From assembly GCF_031582885.1 (NCBI RefSeq), contig NZ_CP133988.1:751501-815500 (forward strand): a DNA stretch of 64,000 bases, written 5' to 3'. This document shows positions 1 to 9,086 of the stretch, one piece after another. Source of the DNA: Streptococcus parasanguinis (lineage in GTDB: Bacteria; Bacillota; Bacilli; Lactobacillales; Streptococcaceae). Each line of letters starts with the position of its first letter. Position 1 is the first letter of the stretch. The notes below the pieces were generated by a model that saw only the letters and a list, made by a program, of their open reading frames with translations, did not search any database and had not been told where the DNA came from. A program made the translations under genes and the position numbers.

Positions 1-1541
<1,541 letters not shown>

Positions 1542-1557
1542 AGAAAAATCATTTTAG

Positions 1558-1693
1558 AAACTTTCCTTAGGTGAGTACGGACGTCAGCGAACTTCTACGA
1601 AGTTCCATGACTTAGTTTTGAACCTAAGGTTTCAAAACTCCCGAGTGCCTGAAACAAAAACGTTTCAGGCACTTTTCTCACAGCGGAAAGTTT
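1558..1693 (+). repeat. BOX-like repeat, short form (family A, copy 1)
   Basis: This is a 136 bp element with inverted ends AAACTTTCC...GGAAAGTTT. Inside are three hairpins: GAACTTC/GAAGTTC, AGTTTTGAAC/GGTTTCAAAACT, and GTGCCTGAAAC/GTTTCAGGCAC. It is the same unit as at 12813, 41845 and 63155, and the ends match the 300 bp copies at 20615 and 26471. It lies directly after fni and has no coding capacity. Confidence 0.9.
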
Positions 1694-1793
1694 TCGTATA
1701 TTATGATTCATTTTGAAAATTAGAACTCTTTTATAGTTCTTTGAAGAATCACTTAACTTATTTTACTTAAAAATTAGTTCCTATTCGTTTAGG

Positions 1794-1826
1794 ATTGGCA
1801 AAATAAGCCAATTCTTTCTTTTTTTT
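1794..1826 (+). terminator. Terminator-like hairpin after the fni operon
   Basis: A short stem ATTGGC/GCCAAT is followed by a T-rich run (TTCTTTCTTTTTTT). It sits about 250 bp after fni and upstream of the dipeptidase promoter. The stem is only six pairs, so its strength is uncertain. Confidence 0.5.
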
Positions 1827-1887
1827 AAAAAGTGTTCTCCTCAAAAATTCTGATAGTTTACGAATTGTTTACGGTTGCTGGAATCGC

Positions 1888-1917
1888 TTGCAAAATAGGC
1901 TTGTAAAAGAGTATACT
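1888..1917 (+). promoter_or_regulatory. Promoter of the 1953 dipeptidase gene
   Basis: TTGCAA (1888-1893) and TATACT (1912-1917) are separated by 18 bp and lie about 35 bp before the start codon. This is a sequence match only. Confidence 0.6.
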
Positions 1918-1952
1918 AAATAAGGAAAAACATTTTTAAAAAGGAGTTTAGG

Positions 1953-3614
1953 ATGAAGAAGCACTATTTTCGATCAGCTGTAGCAGCCTTGCTTCCGCTT
2001 TTGTTGATTGCTCAACCTGTTGAGGCTTGTACAGGGTTCATCATCGGGAAGAAACTGACTGCCGACGGTTCGACCTTGGTAGGGCGTACCGAAGATTTAG
2101 AACCCAACCATAATAAAAATTTTGTGGTCAGAGAGCGTGTCTACAATAAAAAAGGAGCCATTTTTGAAGATGCTGCCAACGGTTTTCAATATCCCTTGCC
2201 AGAGATTAGCTATAAGTATACAGCGGTCCCGGATGTCACCCCTGATCAAGGGATTTTTGACGAAGCAGGATTCAATGAATATGGAGTTTCCATTTCTGCC
2301 ACTGTATCTGCTTCAGCAAATGACAAGATTCAAAAGGTGGATCCCTATGTCAAGGATGGCCTCGCAGAATCGGGCTTGACCAGTATTGTTCTCCCTAGTG
2401 TGAAAACCGCAAGAGAAGGGGTTGAACTCATTGCTAAAATCGTCGAAGAAAAAGGCGCTGCAGAAGGAAATATTGTGACCATTGCCGATAAAGAAGGCGT
2501 CTGGTATATGGAAATCCTATCTGGCCATCAATATGCGGCCATTCTCTTCCCAGAGGATCGATTTGCGGTCTTTCCAAATACCTTCTTCTTAGGGCATGTC
2601 GATCAATCGGATACCGAACGCACGATCGCCTCAAAAGATCTTGAAACAGTTGCCAAAAAAGCCAATAGCTATAAGGAAGTGGACGGAAAATTCCACGTTT
2701 CTCAATCCTATAATCCGCCTTTGCAAGAAGCAGATCGCTCTCGGGTTTGGTCGGGAATCAAATCGCTAGACCCAAGCTCTCCTGTTAAATATGACGATGC
2801 GTCTTTTGACCTTCTTCATACAACAGATCGAAAATTAACCCTCCGCGATGCTATGAATCTCCAACGCAATCGTTTGGAAGGAACCAAATATAAACCACAG
2901 GATCAAATGGAGCTGGATGGAAAAGGCATTCCGAAAAAAGGGGAGTTTGATGCGGTTTATAAATACCCCATTTCCAATCCAAATGTCATGGAGGCCCATA
3001 TTTTCCAACTGAAAGATGATGTCCCAGCGAGTGCAGGTGGAGGCACCATGTGGCTGTCGATGGGCAGTCCACGAAATGCTCCATACCTACCCTACTATGG
3101 CAATATTCTCAATACCTATCAAGCCTACCAAGAATTAGGGGATCATTACAATGATCGCTCTTGGTATTGGACCATTTCAAGAATCAATGACCTTGTGGCC
3201 AAGTATCCAGATTTATTCGAAGATGGGGCGATTCGTACTGAAATGGAACGGTTGGAGTCTCAGTGGATGGTCGAACAAGATCTGAGTGATAAGGAACAAA
3301 TTGCCCTTGCTTCTCAGCCTGAAGAAGCTAGTGAGAAGGCAACAGAGGAAAGCTTGGCAAGAGCTGAGAAAACTTTCGAACGCTTGCAAGAAATCAGAAA
3401 AGAAGCAGAACAAAAGGTAGCAGATGAACACGGAAAAAGTGCCCTGCAAGATCTAGATGACGAAGAAGATGCTGCTTATGAAGAGAAGATTGATCTCGTT
3501 GAATTTGACTATGATTACATTTTAGCAGCAAGCTTGTTCGGGGCAACCCTTCTAGCGATTGTGATCTACCTGATTCGCTCAAAGAAACAAAAGGGAGGAA
3601 AACAAGATGACTAA
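1953..3614 (+). CDS. C69-family dipeptidase, secreted and membrane-anchored
   Basis: This is a predicted peptidase C69 (PepD-like, Ntn-hydrolase) protein of 553 residues. The start is ATG with AAAAAGGAG upstream. Residues 1-25 form a signal peptide ending in VEA; Cys26 follows in the motif CTGFIIGK. In this family the Cys becomes the N-terminal nucleophile after processing, so signal cleavage would directly expose it. GSTLVGRTED and the YTAVPD/FDEAGFNEYGV blocks are family signatures. A charged helical stretch near residues 430-510 leads to a C-terminal transmembrane segment (LAASLFGATLLAIVIYLI) and a basic tail, so the enzyme should face outward on the membrane. It overlaps the following PrsW-type gene by eight bases. 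A paralogue without signal peptide or anchor lies at 21095. The exact substrate is unknown. Confidence 0.88.
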   Translation: MKKHYFRSAVAALLPLLLIAQPVEACTGFIIGKKLTADGSTLVGRTEDLEPNHNKNFVVRERVYNKKGAIFEDAANGFQYPLPEISYKYTAVPDVTPDQGIFDEAGFNEYGVSISATVSASANDKIQKVDPYVKDGLAESGLTSIVLPSVKTAREGVELIAKIVEEKGAAEGNIVTIADKEGVWYMEILSGHQYAAILFPEDRFAVFPNTFFLGHVDQSDTERTIASKDLETVAKKANSYKEVDGKFHVSQSYNPPLQEADRSRVWSGIKSLDPSSPVKYDDASFDLLHTTDRKLTLRDAMNLQRNRLEGTKYKPQDQMELDGKGIPKKGEFDAVYKYPISNPNVMEAHIFQLKDDVPASAGGGTMWLSMGSPRNAPYLPYYGNILNTYQAYQELGDHYNDRSWYWTISRINDLVAKYPDLFEDGAIRTEMERLESQWMVEQDLSDKEQIALASQPEEASEKATEESLARAEKTFERLQEIRKEAEQKVADEHGKSALQDLDDEEDAAYEEKIDLVEFDYDYILAASLFGATLLAIVIYLIRSKKQKGGKQDD

Positions 3615-4434
3615 AATTCAAAGAGCCTCTATCTATCTTTTTCTACTGTTTGCAGGAATTGGCTTGGAGTTTGAACTCGGTCATCTTTCTCAACAAGAAT
3701 TTAGCCAGTCTGCAGGCAGAGACTTGGTCTTAAACTTGTCTGCCTTAGCTGCTATTATTATCCCGCTCTATCTCTTTTCAAAACGATTGGCCAAGCAGTT
3801 GTCTGTCCCAACCTATCTCTTATGGATTGCCATGTTTGGAGGAGCCTTCGTAGCAGGCTGGTTGAGCTTTTCAGGCAATAGCTTGATTGATATTATGAAT
3901 AGCCATGTGATCAAGGATGCCACTGTCTTTAACAAGTGGACGGATGCCTTGACGGCCCCATTTTCAGAGGAATTCTTTAAGGCTCTAGTTGCCTTTTGGG
4001 TTGTCTTGATGGTTGGCAAGAAAGATCTAAAAGCAATTCTAATTGCAGGCTTGGGCTCTGGCTTTGGTTTTCAAATCATTGAGGATTTAGGGTACGTTGC
4101 CCGCCAAACCAAAACCAGTCAATTAGCCGCGGTTACTGAGGCCATTAACCGGATCTCTGGTGGATTAGCTTCACATGCCCTATATACAGCTGTTGTATCA
4201 GTTGGTGTCTTCCTCTTGTTGTCTCAAGTGACCCAGCAAAAGGAAAAACTCTTTGGGCTCTGGTGTGTTCTCTCGACAGTAGCTAATCACTTCTTATGGA
4301 ACTCTCCGTTTTATGAAACAGACCATCGGATTAATCTTCTCGTCGGACTGCTTTTTGCCGTCCAAGTAGGGACCTTTATCGAAGTGGTGCTCTATACCAA
4401 GAAACATCCCGAGTTGCCATTTTTAAAACAATAA
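3607..4434 (+). CDS. PrsW-family intramembrane metalloprotease-like protein
   Basis: This is an integral membrane protein of 275 residues with about seven to eight hydrophobic segments. The family residues are present: SEEFFK near residues 122-127 (the EExxK motif), an E-D pair in GFGFQIIEDLGY, His in SHALYTA and His in NHFLWN, all on predicted helices. PrsW proteins cleave membrane-anchored anti-sigma factors in Bacillus, but many relatives have no known substrate. The start overlaps the preceding dipeptidase gene by eight bases and its ribosome binding site (GGGAGG) lies inside that gene, so the two are co-translated. A functional link, such as processing or release of surface peptides, is inference. 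Confidence 0.8.
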   Translation: MTKIQRASIYLFLLFAGIGLEFELGHLSQQEFSQSAGRDLVLNLSALAAIIIPLYLFSKRLAKQLSVPTYLLWIAMFGGAFVAGWLSFSGNSLIDIMNSHVIKDATVFNKWTDALTAPFSEEFFKALVAFWVVLMVGKKDLKAILIAGLGSGFGFQIIEDLGYVARQTKTSQLAAVTEAINRISGGLASHALYTAVVSVGVFLLLSQVTQQKEKLFGLWCVLSTVANHFLWNSPFYETDHRINLLVGLLFAVQVGTFIEVVLYTKKHPELPFLKQ

Positions 4435-4452
4435 GAAAATCTTTTCAAACAC

Positions 4453-4484
4453 AAAAGAACTAAGACGTCGGTCTTAGTTCTTTT
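4453..4484. terminator. Bidirectional terminator between the PrsW gene and mvaA
   Basis: A 14-bp perfect stem, AAAAGAACTAAGAC and its complement with a GTCG loop, has T runs on both strands. It overlaps the mvaA stop codon and serves two convergent genes. Confidence 0.9.
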
Positions 4485-5745
4485 ATTTTCTCAATTCTTG
4501 TAAGAGTGTTTGTGCTTTTTCTAAATTAAAGGGTTTGTTTTCAAGGAGTTGGCTAACCAATCGGGGAACTTCCTCTCCCTTAGCTCCTGCTAGAAGGGCT
4601 AGGGAGCGTGCTTGGAGTTTCATATGTCCTGATTGAATTCCTGTGGTGACAAGGGCTTTGAGGGCTGCGAAATTCTGCGCCAAACCGAGCGAAGCGATGA
4701 TACCGGCTAATTCAATAGCAGAAGGCTCTCCTAGCAAACGGTGGCTGACTTGAACCGTTGGGTTGAGGCCAATCGAGCCTCCTTTTGTCGCAACCGGCAT
4801 TGGCAGGGTGATCTCTCCATAGAGTTTTTTCTCTTCTGGCTGACTTGTCCAGTGGCTCAAGCCCTTGTATGAACCACTTTGTGTAGCATAGGCATGGGCT
4901 CCTGCTTCGATGGCCCGCCAGTCATTGCCTGTCGCAAGGACCAGGGCATCAATCCCGTTAAAAATTCCCTTGTTATGAGTAGCCGCACGGTAAGGATCCA
5001 CTTGAGCCAGTTGGCTAGCTAGCTCCATCCGGTGGGCAATCTCAATGGCTTCCTCAGGATTTCGACTCAGTGCTTTAAAATCGATCGCACACCGTGCACT
5101 CACCAAAGAGCGAGTGGCCAAGTTGGATAAAATTGCCATCAAGACCTGACCACCAGAGAGTTCCTGGGTGCGATCGGTCAGAGCTTCTAACATGGTATTG
5201 AGCATATTGGCTCCCATGGCTTCTTTGGGATCGACAGCCAAGTAGACAATAAGAAAGTCCCCCTTGTTTTCGACCCAAAGATCCCTCGCTCCACCTCCAC
5301 GCTTGACGATCGAAGGATAGGCTTCATTAGCTAGCTGAAGAAGGCTTTCCTTGTCTTCTAGGATGCGCCTGCTAGCAACTTCCATGTCTTCAACATCCGT
5401 CAGAGCAATCTCACCGATCATTTGGCGTTGGTGCACCTGGGTGGTGAAGCCGCCTGAACGTTGAATGAGCTTGGCCGCAAAGCTGGCAGCCGCGACCACG
5501 GAAGGCTCTTCTGTGACCATGGGAAGGACATAGTCACGACCATTGATCAGGAAATAAGGAGCAAGGCTAAAAGGTAAGTCAAAAGTCGACAAGACATTTT
5601 CCGTCAATTGATCTGCAATAGAAAGGGGAAGTCCCTTTTGTTCTTTTAAGATCTGTGCTTCATCCCAAGTTAAGAGGCCTTCCTTCAGTAAGGCCTCTAT
5701 GCGTTCTGTGGGAGAAAGTTTTGCAAAACCTGGTAATCGTGCCAT
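4483..5745 (-). CDS. mvaA: Hydroxymethylglutaryl-CoA reductase, class II
   Basis: This enzyme reduces HMG-CoA to mevalonate, the committed step of the mevalonate pathway. It has 420 residues, is soluble, and lacks the membrane domain of eukaryotic class I enzymes, as expected for bacterial class II. Visible motifs are ENV (HMG-CoA-binding region), EEPSVVAAAS, EAMGANMLNT (cofactor-binding DAMGAN-type motif with Glu at the first position), THNKGIFNGIDA, and GNDWRAIEAGAHAYA with the catalytic-site Asp. The start is joined to the mvaS stop in TAATG, so the two are translationally coupled. It belongs with mvaK2-fni at the left edge, from which it is separated by the dipeptidase/PrsW pair. Confidence 0.97.
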   Translation of the reverse strand: MARLPGFAKLSPTERIEALLKEGLLTWDEAQILKEQKGLPLSIADQLTENVLSTFDLPFSLAPYFLINGRDYVLPMVTEEPSVVAAASFAAKLIQRSGGFTTQVHQRQMIGEIALTDVEDMEVASRRILEDKESLLQLANEAYPSIVKRGGGARDLWVENKGDFLIVYLAVDPKEAMGANMLNTMLEALTDRTQELSGGQVLMAILSNLATRSLVSARCAIDFKALSRNPEEAIEIAHRMELASQLAQVDPYRAATHNKGIFNGIDALVLATGNDWRAIEAGAHAYATQSGSYKGLSHWTSQPEEKKLYGEITLPMPVATKGGSIGLNPTVQVSHRLLGEPSAIELAGIIASLGLAQNFAALKALVTTGIQSGHMKLQARSLALLAGAKGEEVPRLVSQLLENKPFNLEKAQTLLQELRK

Positions 5746-6917
5746 TATTTTTCTACTTTCTGGTAAGTGCGTTGGTGTTCCTTGATCTCTGTCAAAGCAA
5801 AAGTTTGATGCGTAGCAGGCTCAAACACTTGATTGCCACTAGGATCTAGATCTACTTCCTCATAAAAGAGTCGTTCGTAGTCAGAAACACTAAGAACCGT
5901 ACGTTGGTCCAGTTTTTCCATGCGTTTGTGATCTAAGAGTTGCTCAAAACCAGGAACAAGGTTAGCACTAAAGATCTCAGAAACCGCTCCACTTCCATAG
6001 CTAAAGAGGGCGATTCGGTCCCCAGTTTTGAGTTGGGGGTCATTTTCCAGTAGTGACAGCAAGCCTAGGAAAAGAGATCCAGTGTAGATATTTCCCACGC
6101 GTTGGCTGTATAGAATCGATTGATCAAAGTTGTATTGTAATTGATCTTTTTTCTCTTCTGATAATGACTTATCCAAGATTTTTTTCAAGCCCTTGAGAGC
6201 TAATTTTGGATAAGGTAAATGGAAGCAGACGGCCGCAAAGTCTGTCAAGGTAAGGCCAGTCCGTTTCTGGTATTCCGCCCAAGTTGTTTTCAGAGAATCT
6301 AGATATTGTTGCGTTGAATAAATCCCATTCACGAAGGGAGTTGTCGCATAATTTGGACGCCAAAAATCCATGACATCGCGTGTTTGGGCAACATTATCAT
6401 CGTTAAAAGATAGAATACGAGGATTTTGGCTGATCAGCATAGCAACCGCTCCAGCCCCCTGTGTTGGTTCTCCAGGAGTTCCAATTCCGTATTTAGCAAT
6501 GTCACTGGCAATGACCAAAACCTTACTCTGTGGAAATTTTTCAACATGGAGTTTAGCATAATCCAAGGCAGCAGTCGCAGCATAGCAGGCTTCTTTCATC
6601 TCAAAAGAGCGGGCGAAAGGCTGGATATCTAGTAAGCCATGGACAAACACAGCAGCAGCCTTACTCTGGTCAATTCCAGATTCTGTCGCAAGAATCACCA
6701 TGTCGATCGCTTCTTTATCTTCGTCTGTTAAAATATCATCTGCTGCAGTAGCAGCCAATGTGACGATGTCTTCTGTGATCGGTGCAACACTTTGTTCTTT
6801 TAAGAGAAGACCCTTGCTCAGTTTTTCGGGATCAGTATCACGAGCAGCAGCCAAATCTTTTAAACGCAAGACATAAGGACTCGTCGCAAAACCAATCTTA
6901 TCAATCCCAATTGTCAT
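5745..6917 (-). CDS. mvaS: Hydroxymethylglutaryl-CoA synthase
   Basis: This enzyme condenses acetyl-CoA and acetoacetyl-CoA to HMG-CoA, the first committed reaction feeding mvaA. It has 390 residues in the thiolase fold. The catalytic Cys111 is in SFEMKEACYAATAAL and the general acid Glu79 in ATESGID. The later His is probably that of FHLPYPK, and the C-terminal GSGAVSE loop is also present. It is first in a two-gene mvaS-mvaA operon with one-base stop/start overlap (TAATG). An extended -10 sequence lies about 45 bp upstream. Confidence 0.97.
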   Translation of the reverse strand: MTIGIDKIGFATSPYVLRLKDLAAARDTDPEKLSKGLLLKEQSVAPITEDIVTLAATAADDILTDEDKEAIDMVILATESGIDQSKAAAVFVHGLLDIQPFARSFEMKEACYAATAALDYAKLHVEKFPQSKVLVIASDIAKYGIGTPGEPTQGAGAVAMLISQNPRILSFNDDNVAQTRDVMDFWRPNYATTPFVNGIYSTQQYLDSLKTTWAEYQKRTGLTLTDFAAVCFHLPYPKLALKGLKKILDKSLSEEKKDQLQYNFDQSILYSQRVGNIYTGSLFLGLLSLLENDPQLKTGDRIALFSYGSGAVSEIFSANLVPGFEQLLDHKRMEKLDQRTVLSVSDYERLFYEEVDLDPSGNQVFEPATHQTFALTEIKEHQRTYQKVEK

Positions 6918-6963
6918 TCTTAACCTCTTTTTTATTTGATATCTACTAGTATATTTCGTTACT

Positions 6964-6972
6964 ATTTTACCA
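6964..6972 (-). promoter_or_regulatory. Extended -10 promoter of mvaS
   Basis: On the minus strand TGGTAAAAT matches the streptococcal extended -10 pattern TGnTATAAT with one mismatch. It lies 46 bp upstream of the mvaS start. No good -35 is visible. Confidence 0.5.
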
Positions 6973-7073
6973 TATTTAAGGGTAAAACTCCCTTGAAAAA
7001 GCTAGATCAGCAAGGAAATCATTCTCGGGACCGATTTTGCAATGTTTCAAAGAAAAATAGAGAATCTATAAGA

Positions 7074-7097
7074 AAAAGCCATCCTTAGATGGCTTTT
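7074..7097 (-). terminator. Terminator after the small membrane protein gene
   Basis: The perfect stem AAAAGCCATC/GATGGCTTTT has a four-base loop and is followed on the minus strand by TTTTTCTT, directly after the stop at 7104. Confidence 0.85.
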
Positions 7098-7103
7098 CAA
7101 CTC

Positions 7104-7337
7104 TTATCCTTGCTTATTTTTTTTAGGATTACTCATGATTCGTATGAAGAGTTCTTTGCATTTGTCTCTTAGAACTTTTTCGTAGAAGACGATTAAAGCG
7201 ATGTACACAATCGTAAAGTTCAAGGTCAGATAGAACAAGTCAAATGAATTGCGGGCATAATCAGTTGCTAATAGATAGGAGGAGAGGGTTCCTAGGATCA
7301 TCCAAGGAAGATACTTGATATACTTGCTTATCATCAT
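7104..7337 (-). CDS. Small membrane protein of unknown function
   Basis: This is a 77-residue protein, starting MMISKYIKYLPWMILG, with two predicted hydrophobic helices (about residues 8-27 and 34-53) and a basic tail ending NPKKNKQG. I chose the ATG at 7337 because GAGGTG lies six bases upstream; the frame stays open farther upstream but without a ribosome binding site. It follows the ThrE2-type gene by about 100 bp and has its own strong terminator. I do not recognise the family. Confidence 0.6.
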   Translation of the reverse strand: MMISKYIKYLPWMILGTLSSYLLATDYARNSFDLFYLTLNFTIVYIALIVFYEKVLRDKCKELFIRIMSNPKKNKQG

Positions 7338-7433
7338 ACAGCACCTCGCATACTTTAAAGGATTTGTTTTTTCACTTTTATTGTATTCTTTTATGTGGAA
7401 AATGCAAGCGATGACACTCATAAAAATTGAACA

Positions 7434-7455
7434 ACCAATGCTAGTTGGCATTGGT
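7434..7455 (-). terminator. Weak terminator overlapping the end of the ThrE2-type gene
   Basis: The perfect stem ACCAATGC/GCATTGGT contains the stop codon region of the 7441 gene. The minus-strand tail TGTTCAATTTTT is only partly T-rich, so termination may be incomplete and the small downstream gene may be reached. Confidence 0.5.
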
Positions 7456-7908
7456 CGTTTTTCTTTTTTGATGGCGTTGGTAGGAATGGTAGAGTTTCAA
7501 GACGACAGATCCACTAGCCATCCCGATGGAGATGACCAAGGCCAGAATCACAACTAGGGTCACGCTGGTCACTGCTTGGCGATATTGGCCACTGACAAAG
7601 AAGGAAGTGGTTCGATAGGAAATATATCCTGGAACCAAGGGCGCGAGAATGGACAACATAAAGACCACGACAGGCGTCTTGAGAATGATACTTAAAATCT
7701 GACTGATACAGGAGCCGACAATGGCTGCGATAAAGGTTGCAACGATGACATTAGTAGGCCCTTTCAGGATATAGTAAAGTAGCCAGATACCCATACCGAG
7801 GATTCCTCCAGGAATCAACATGGAGCGCTGCACATTTAGGACGATTAAAAAGGTGATGATGGCAATCAAACTGGCCACCGCTTGGATTAAAAATTCAGTT
7901 AGGTTCAT
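7441..7908 (-). CDS. Threonine/serine exporter, ThrE2/YjjB-type subunit
   Basis: This is a 155-residue membrane protein with about four to five helices, corresponding to the C-terminal (ThrE_2, DUF3815-like) half of actinobacterial ThrE. Typical features are SMLIPGGILGMGIWLLYYI and the LAPLVPGYISYR motif followed by a final helix. It lies four bases after the ThrE1-type gene, so the two are expected to form a two-protein exporter, as YjjP/YjjB do in E. coli. No strong ribosome binding site is visible, consistent with translational coupling. The exported substrate (threonine, serine or, as in YjjPB, succinate) cannot be told from sequence. Confidence 0.8.
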   Translation of the reverse strand: MNLTEFLIQAVASLIAIITFLIVLNVQRSMLIPGGILGMGIWLLYYILKGPTNVIVATFIAAIVGSCISQILSIILKTPVVVFMLSILAPLVPGYISYRTTSFFVSGQYRQAVTSVTLVVILALVISIGMASGSVVLKLYHSYQRHQKRKTTNAN

Positions 7909-7912
7909 TATT

Positions 7913-8671
7913 TTATTTCATAAGGACGAGGGCGACCGTTGTACCGGCACCAAGTGCAAGAGTAATGAGGAGAGTCTCAAAGAGTTTGCTCATCCCAGAG
8001 TTGAGGTGGTAATTCATCAGATCTCGGACGGCATTGGTCATAGCGATTCCAGGAACGAAGGGCATGACACAGCCTGCGATAATGAGATCGGTATTGGAAG
8101 AAAAACCACTATAGCGCGTCCAGATATGGGCCAAAAAACCAAAGACAAAGGCGGCTGCAAAGGCAGTGACAAAAGGAATGCGAACGTATTTCTCAACGAC
8201 AAGAGAAAAAGCAAAGGCAAAGACAGTCGCAATACCCGCTCCAATCGCATCATAGAAATTTCCTCCAAACATGATGGAGAAGAAAGGTGCACTGAGGGTT
8301 GCCGCAATGGTCAACTGGAGATTGGTATAAGGAACGCGCTTCATTTTCAACTCGCTCAGGGACTGGTAGGCTTGCTCGAGATCGATCTCTCCAGAGACAA
8401 GTTGACGAGAGATCTGATTGACATCACAGACCTTTTCAATATTGTAATTAGTCCGCAAGATCCGTTTCATGCGCGTGACATTAGCATTCTCAATTGAAAA
8501 GAAAATAGCGACTGGCATCGCTAAGGCATTGCAATCGTTGATTCCTTGTGAATGGGCGATTCGGATCATCGTATCTTCGACTCGGTGGATCTCAGAACCA
8601 CTCTCTAAAAGGAGGGTTCCGGCTAACATCAGGACGTCGATGACCTGGTTGATCTGTTTTGACTCTTTCAT
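7913..8671 (-). CDS. Threonine/serine exporter, ThrE1/YjjP-type subunit
   Basis: This 252-residue protein corresponds to the N-terminal ThrE_1 (DUF1212) domain. The signature G(S)EIHRVEDTMIRIAHSQGI near residues 23-42 is clear. A cytoplasmic region with an SFFSIENANVTRMKRI-type stretch follows, then five hydrophobic helices ending in TTVALVLMK; GCVMPFVPGIAMTNAVRDL is typical for the family. It is the first gene of a two-gene exporter operon. AGGAAA lies before the ATG and an extended -10 (TGCTATAAT) about 32 bp upstream. Confidence 0.85.
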   Translation of the reverse strand: MKESKQINQVIDVLMLAGTLLLESGSEIHRVEDTMIRIAHSQGINDCNALAMPVAIFFSIENANVTRMKRILRTNYNIEKVCDVNQISRQLVSGEIDLEQAYQSLSELKMKRVPYTNLQLTIAATLSAPFFSIMFGGNFYDAIGAGIATVFAFAFSLVVEKYVRIPFVTAFAAAFVFGFLAHIWTRYSGFSSNTDLIIAGCVMPFVPGIAMTNAVRDLMNYHLNSGMSKLFETLLITLALGAGTTVALVLMK

Positions 8672-8702
8672 AATTTCCTACTTAATTAAATAATCTGTTT
8701 CT

Positions 8703-8711
8703 ATTATAGCA
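8703..8711 (-). promoter_or_regulatory. Extended -10 promoter of the ThrE-type operon
   Basis: The minus strand reads TGCTATAAT, a perfect extended -10, 32 bp upstream of the exporter start codon. Confidence 0.65.
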
Positions 8712-8810
8712 AAAAAGGACGAGAGACAGAACTAAAATCTGACAATTCTAGTTTGTTTCTTATCCTTTCTGAATTCGTTTAGAATAGCTATTATTTAGGC
8801 TTATCATTCG

Positions 8811-8921
8811 TTAACTCGGGTGGTGATGCACGGTGCTATCCTGGACGAGAAGGGTTGCTAAAAAGATCAGTGCAATCAGAATAAAGAGCCAAACAATAGC
8901 GAAAATAAATGTTAAAAACAT
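8811..8921 (-). CDS. 36-residue membrane peptide, unrecognised
   Basis: The peptide starts MFLTFIFAIVWLFILIALIF, has a single hydrophobic helix of about 24 residues, and ends in the polar tail QDSTVHHHPS. The start is well supported: GGGGTGAT precedes the ATG by six bases, and a textbook promoter (TTGACA, 17 bp, TATAGT) lies about 30 bp upstream on the same strand. It fills the gap between pflB and the exporter operon and would be missed by length filters. No function is assigned; single-helix peptides of this size can be transporter regulators, signal or toxin peptides. Confidence 0.65.
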   Translation of the reverse strand: MFLTFIFAIVWLFILIALIFLATLLVQDSTVHHHPS

Positions 8922-8953
8922 AGGATCACCCCTTCTATAATATTTACAGCTCT

Positions 8954-8982
8954 ACTATAACACTTGGAGAAAACGCTGTCAA
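8954..8982 (-). promoter_or_regulatory. Strong consensus promoter for the 36-residue ORF
   Basis: On the minus strand the -35 TTGACA (8982-8977) and -10 TATAGT (8959-8954) are separated by exactly 17 bp. The predicted leader is about 25 nt and ends in a GGGGTGAT ribosome binding site. Confidence 0.8.
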
Positions 8983-9041
8983 ACTCTATATAGTAGGCTC
9001 TTAAACTCTTTCAAAATTCAGAATAGTCTTGCGATGAGTAG

Positions 9042-9070
9042 AAAAAACCAGCCGTTTCCGACTGGTTTTT
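9042..9070 (-). terminator. Terminator of pflB
   Basis: The stem AAACCAG/CTGGTTT plus flanking A/T encloses a 10-base loop. The minus-strand copy ends in TTTTTT, 17 bp after the pflB stop. Confidence 0.85.
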
Positions 9071-9086
9071 AGGTTCTATTTGAATC

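Noticed and set aside
7820..8497. A 225-codon plus-strand ORF opposite the ThrE-type genes
   Set aside because: It is the antisense shadow of two well-conserved membrane protein genes, has no ribosome binding site and has an unnatural composition.
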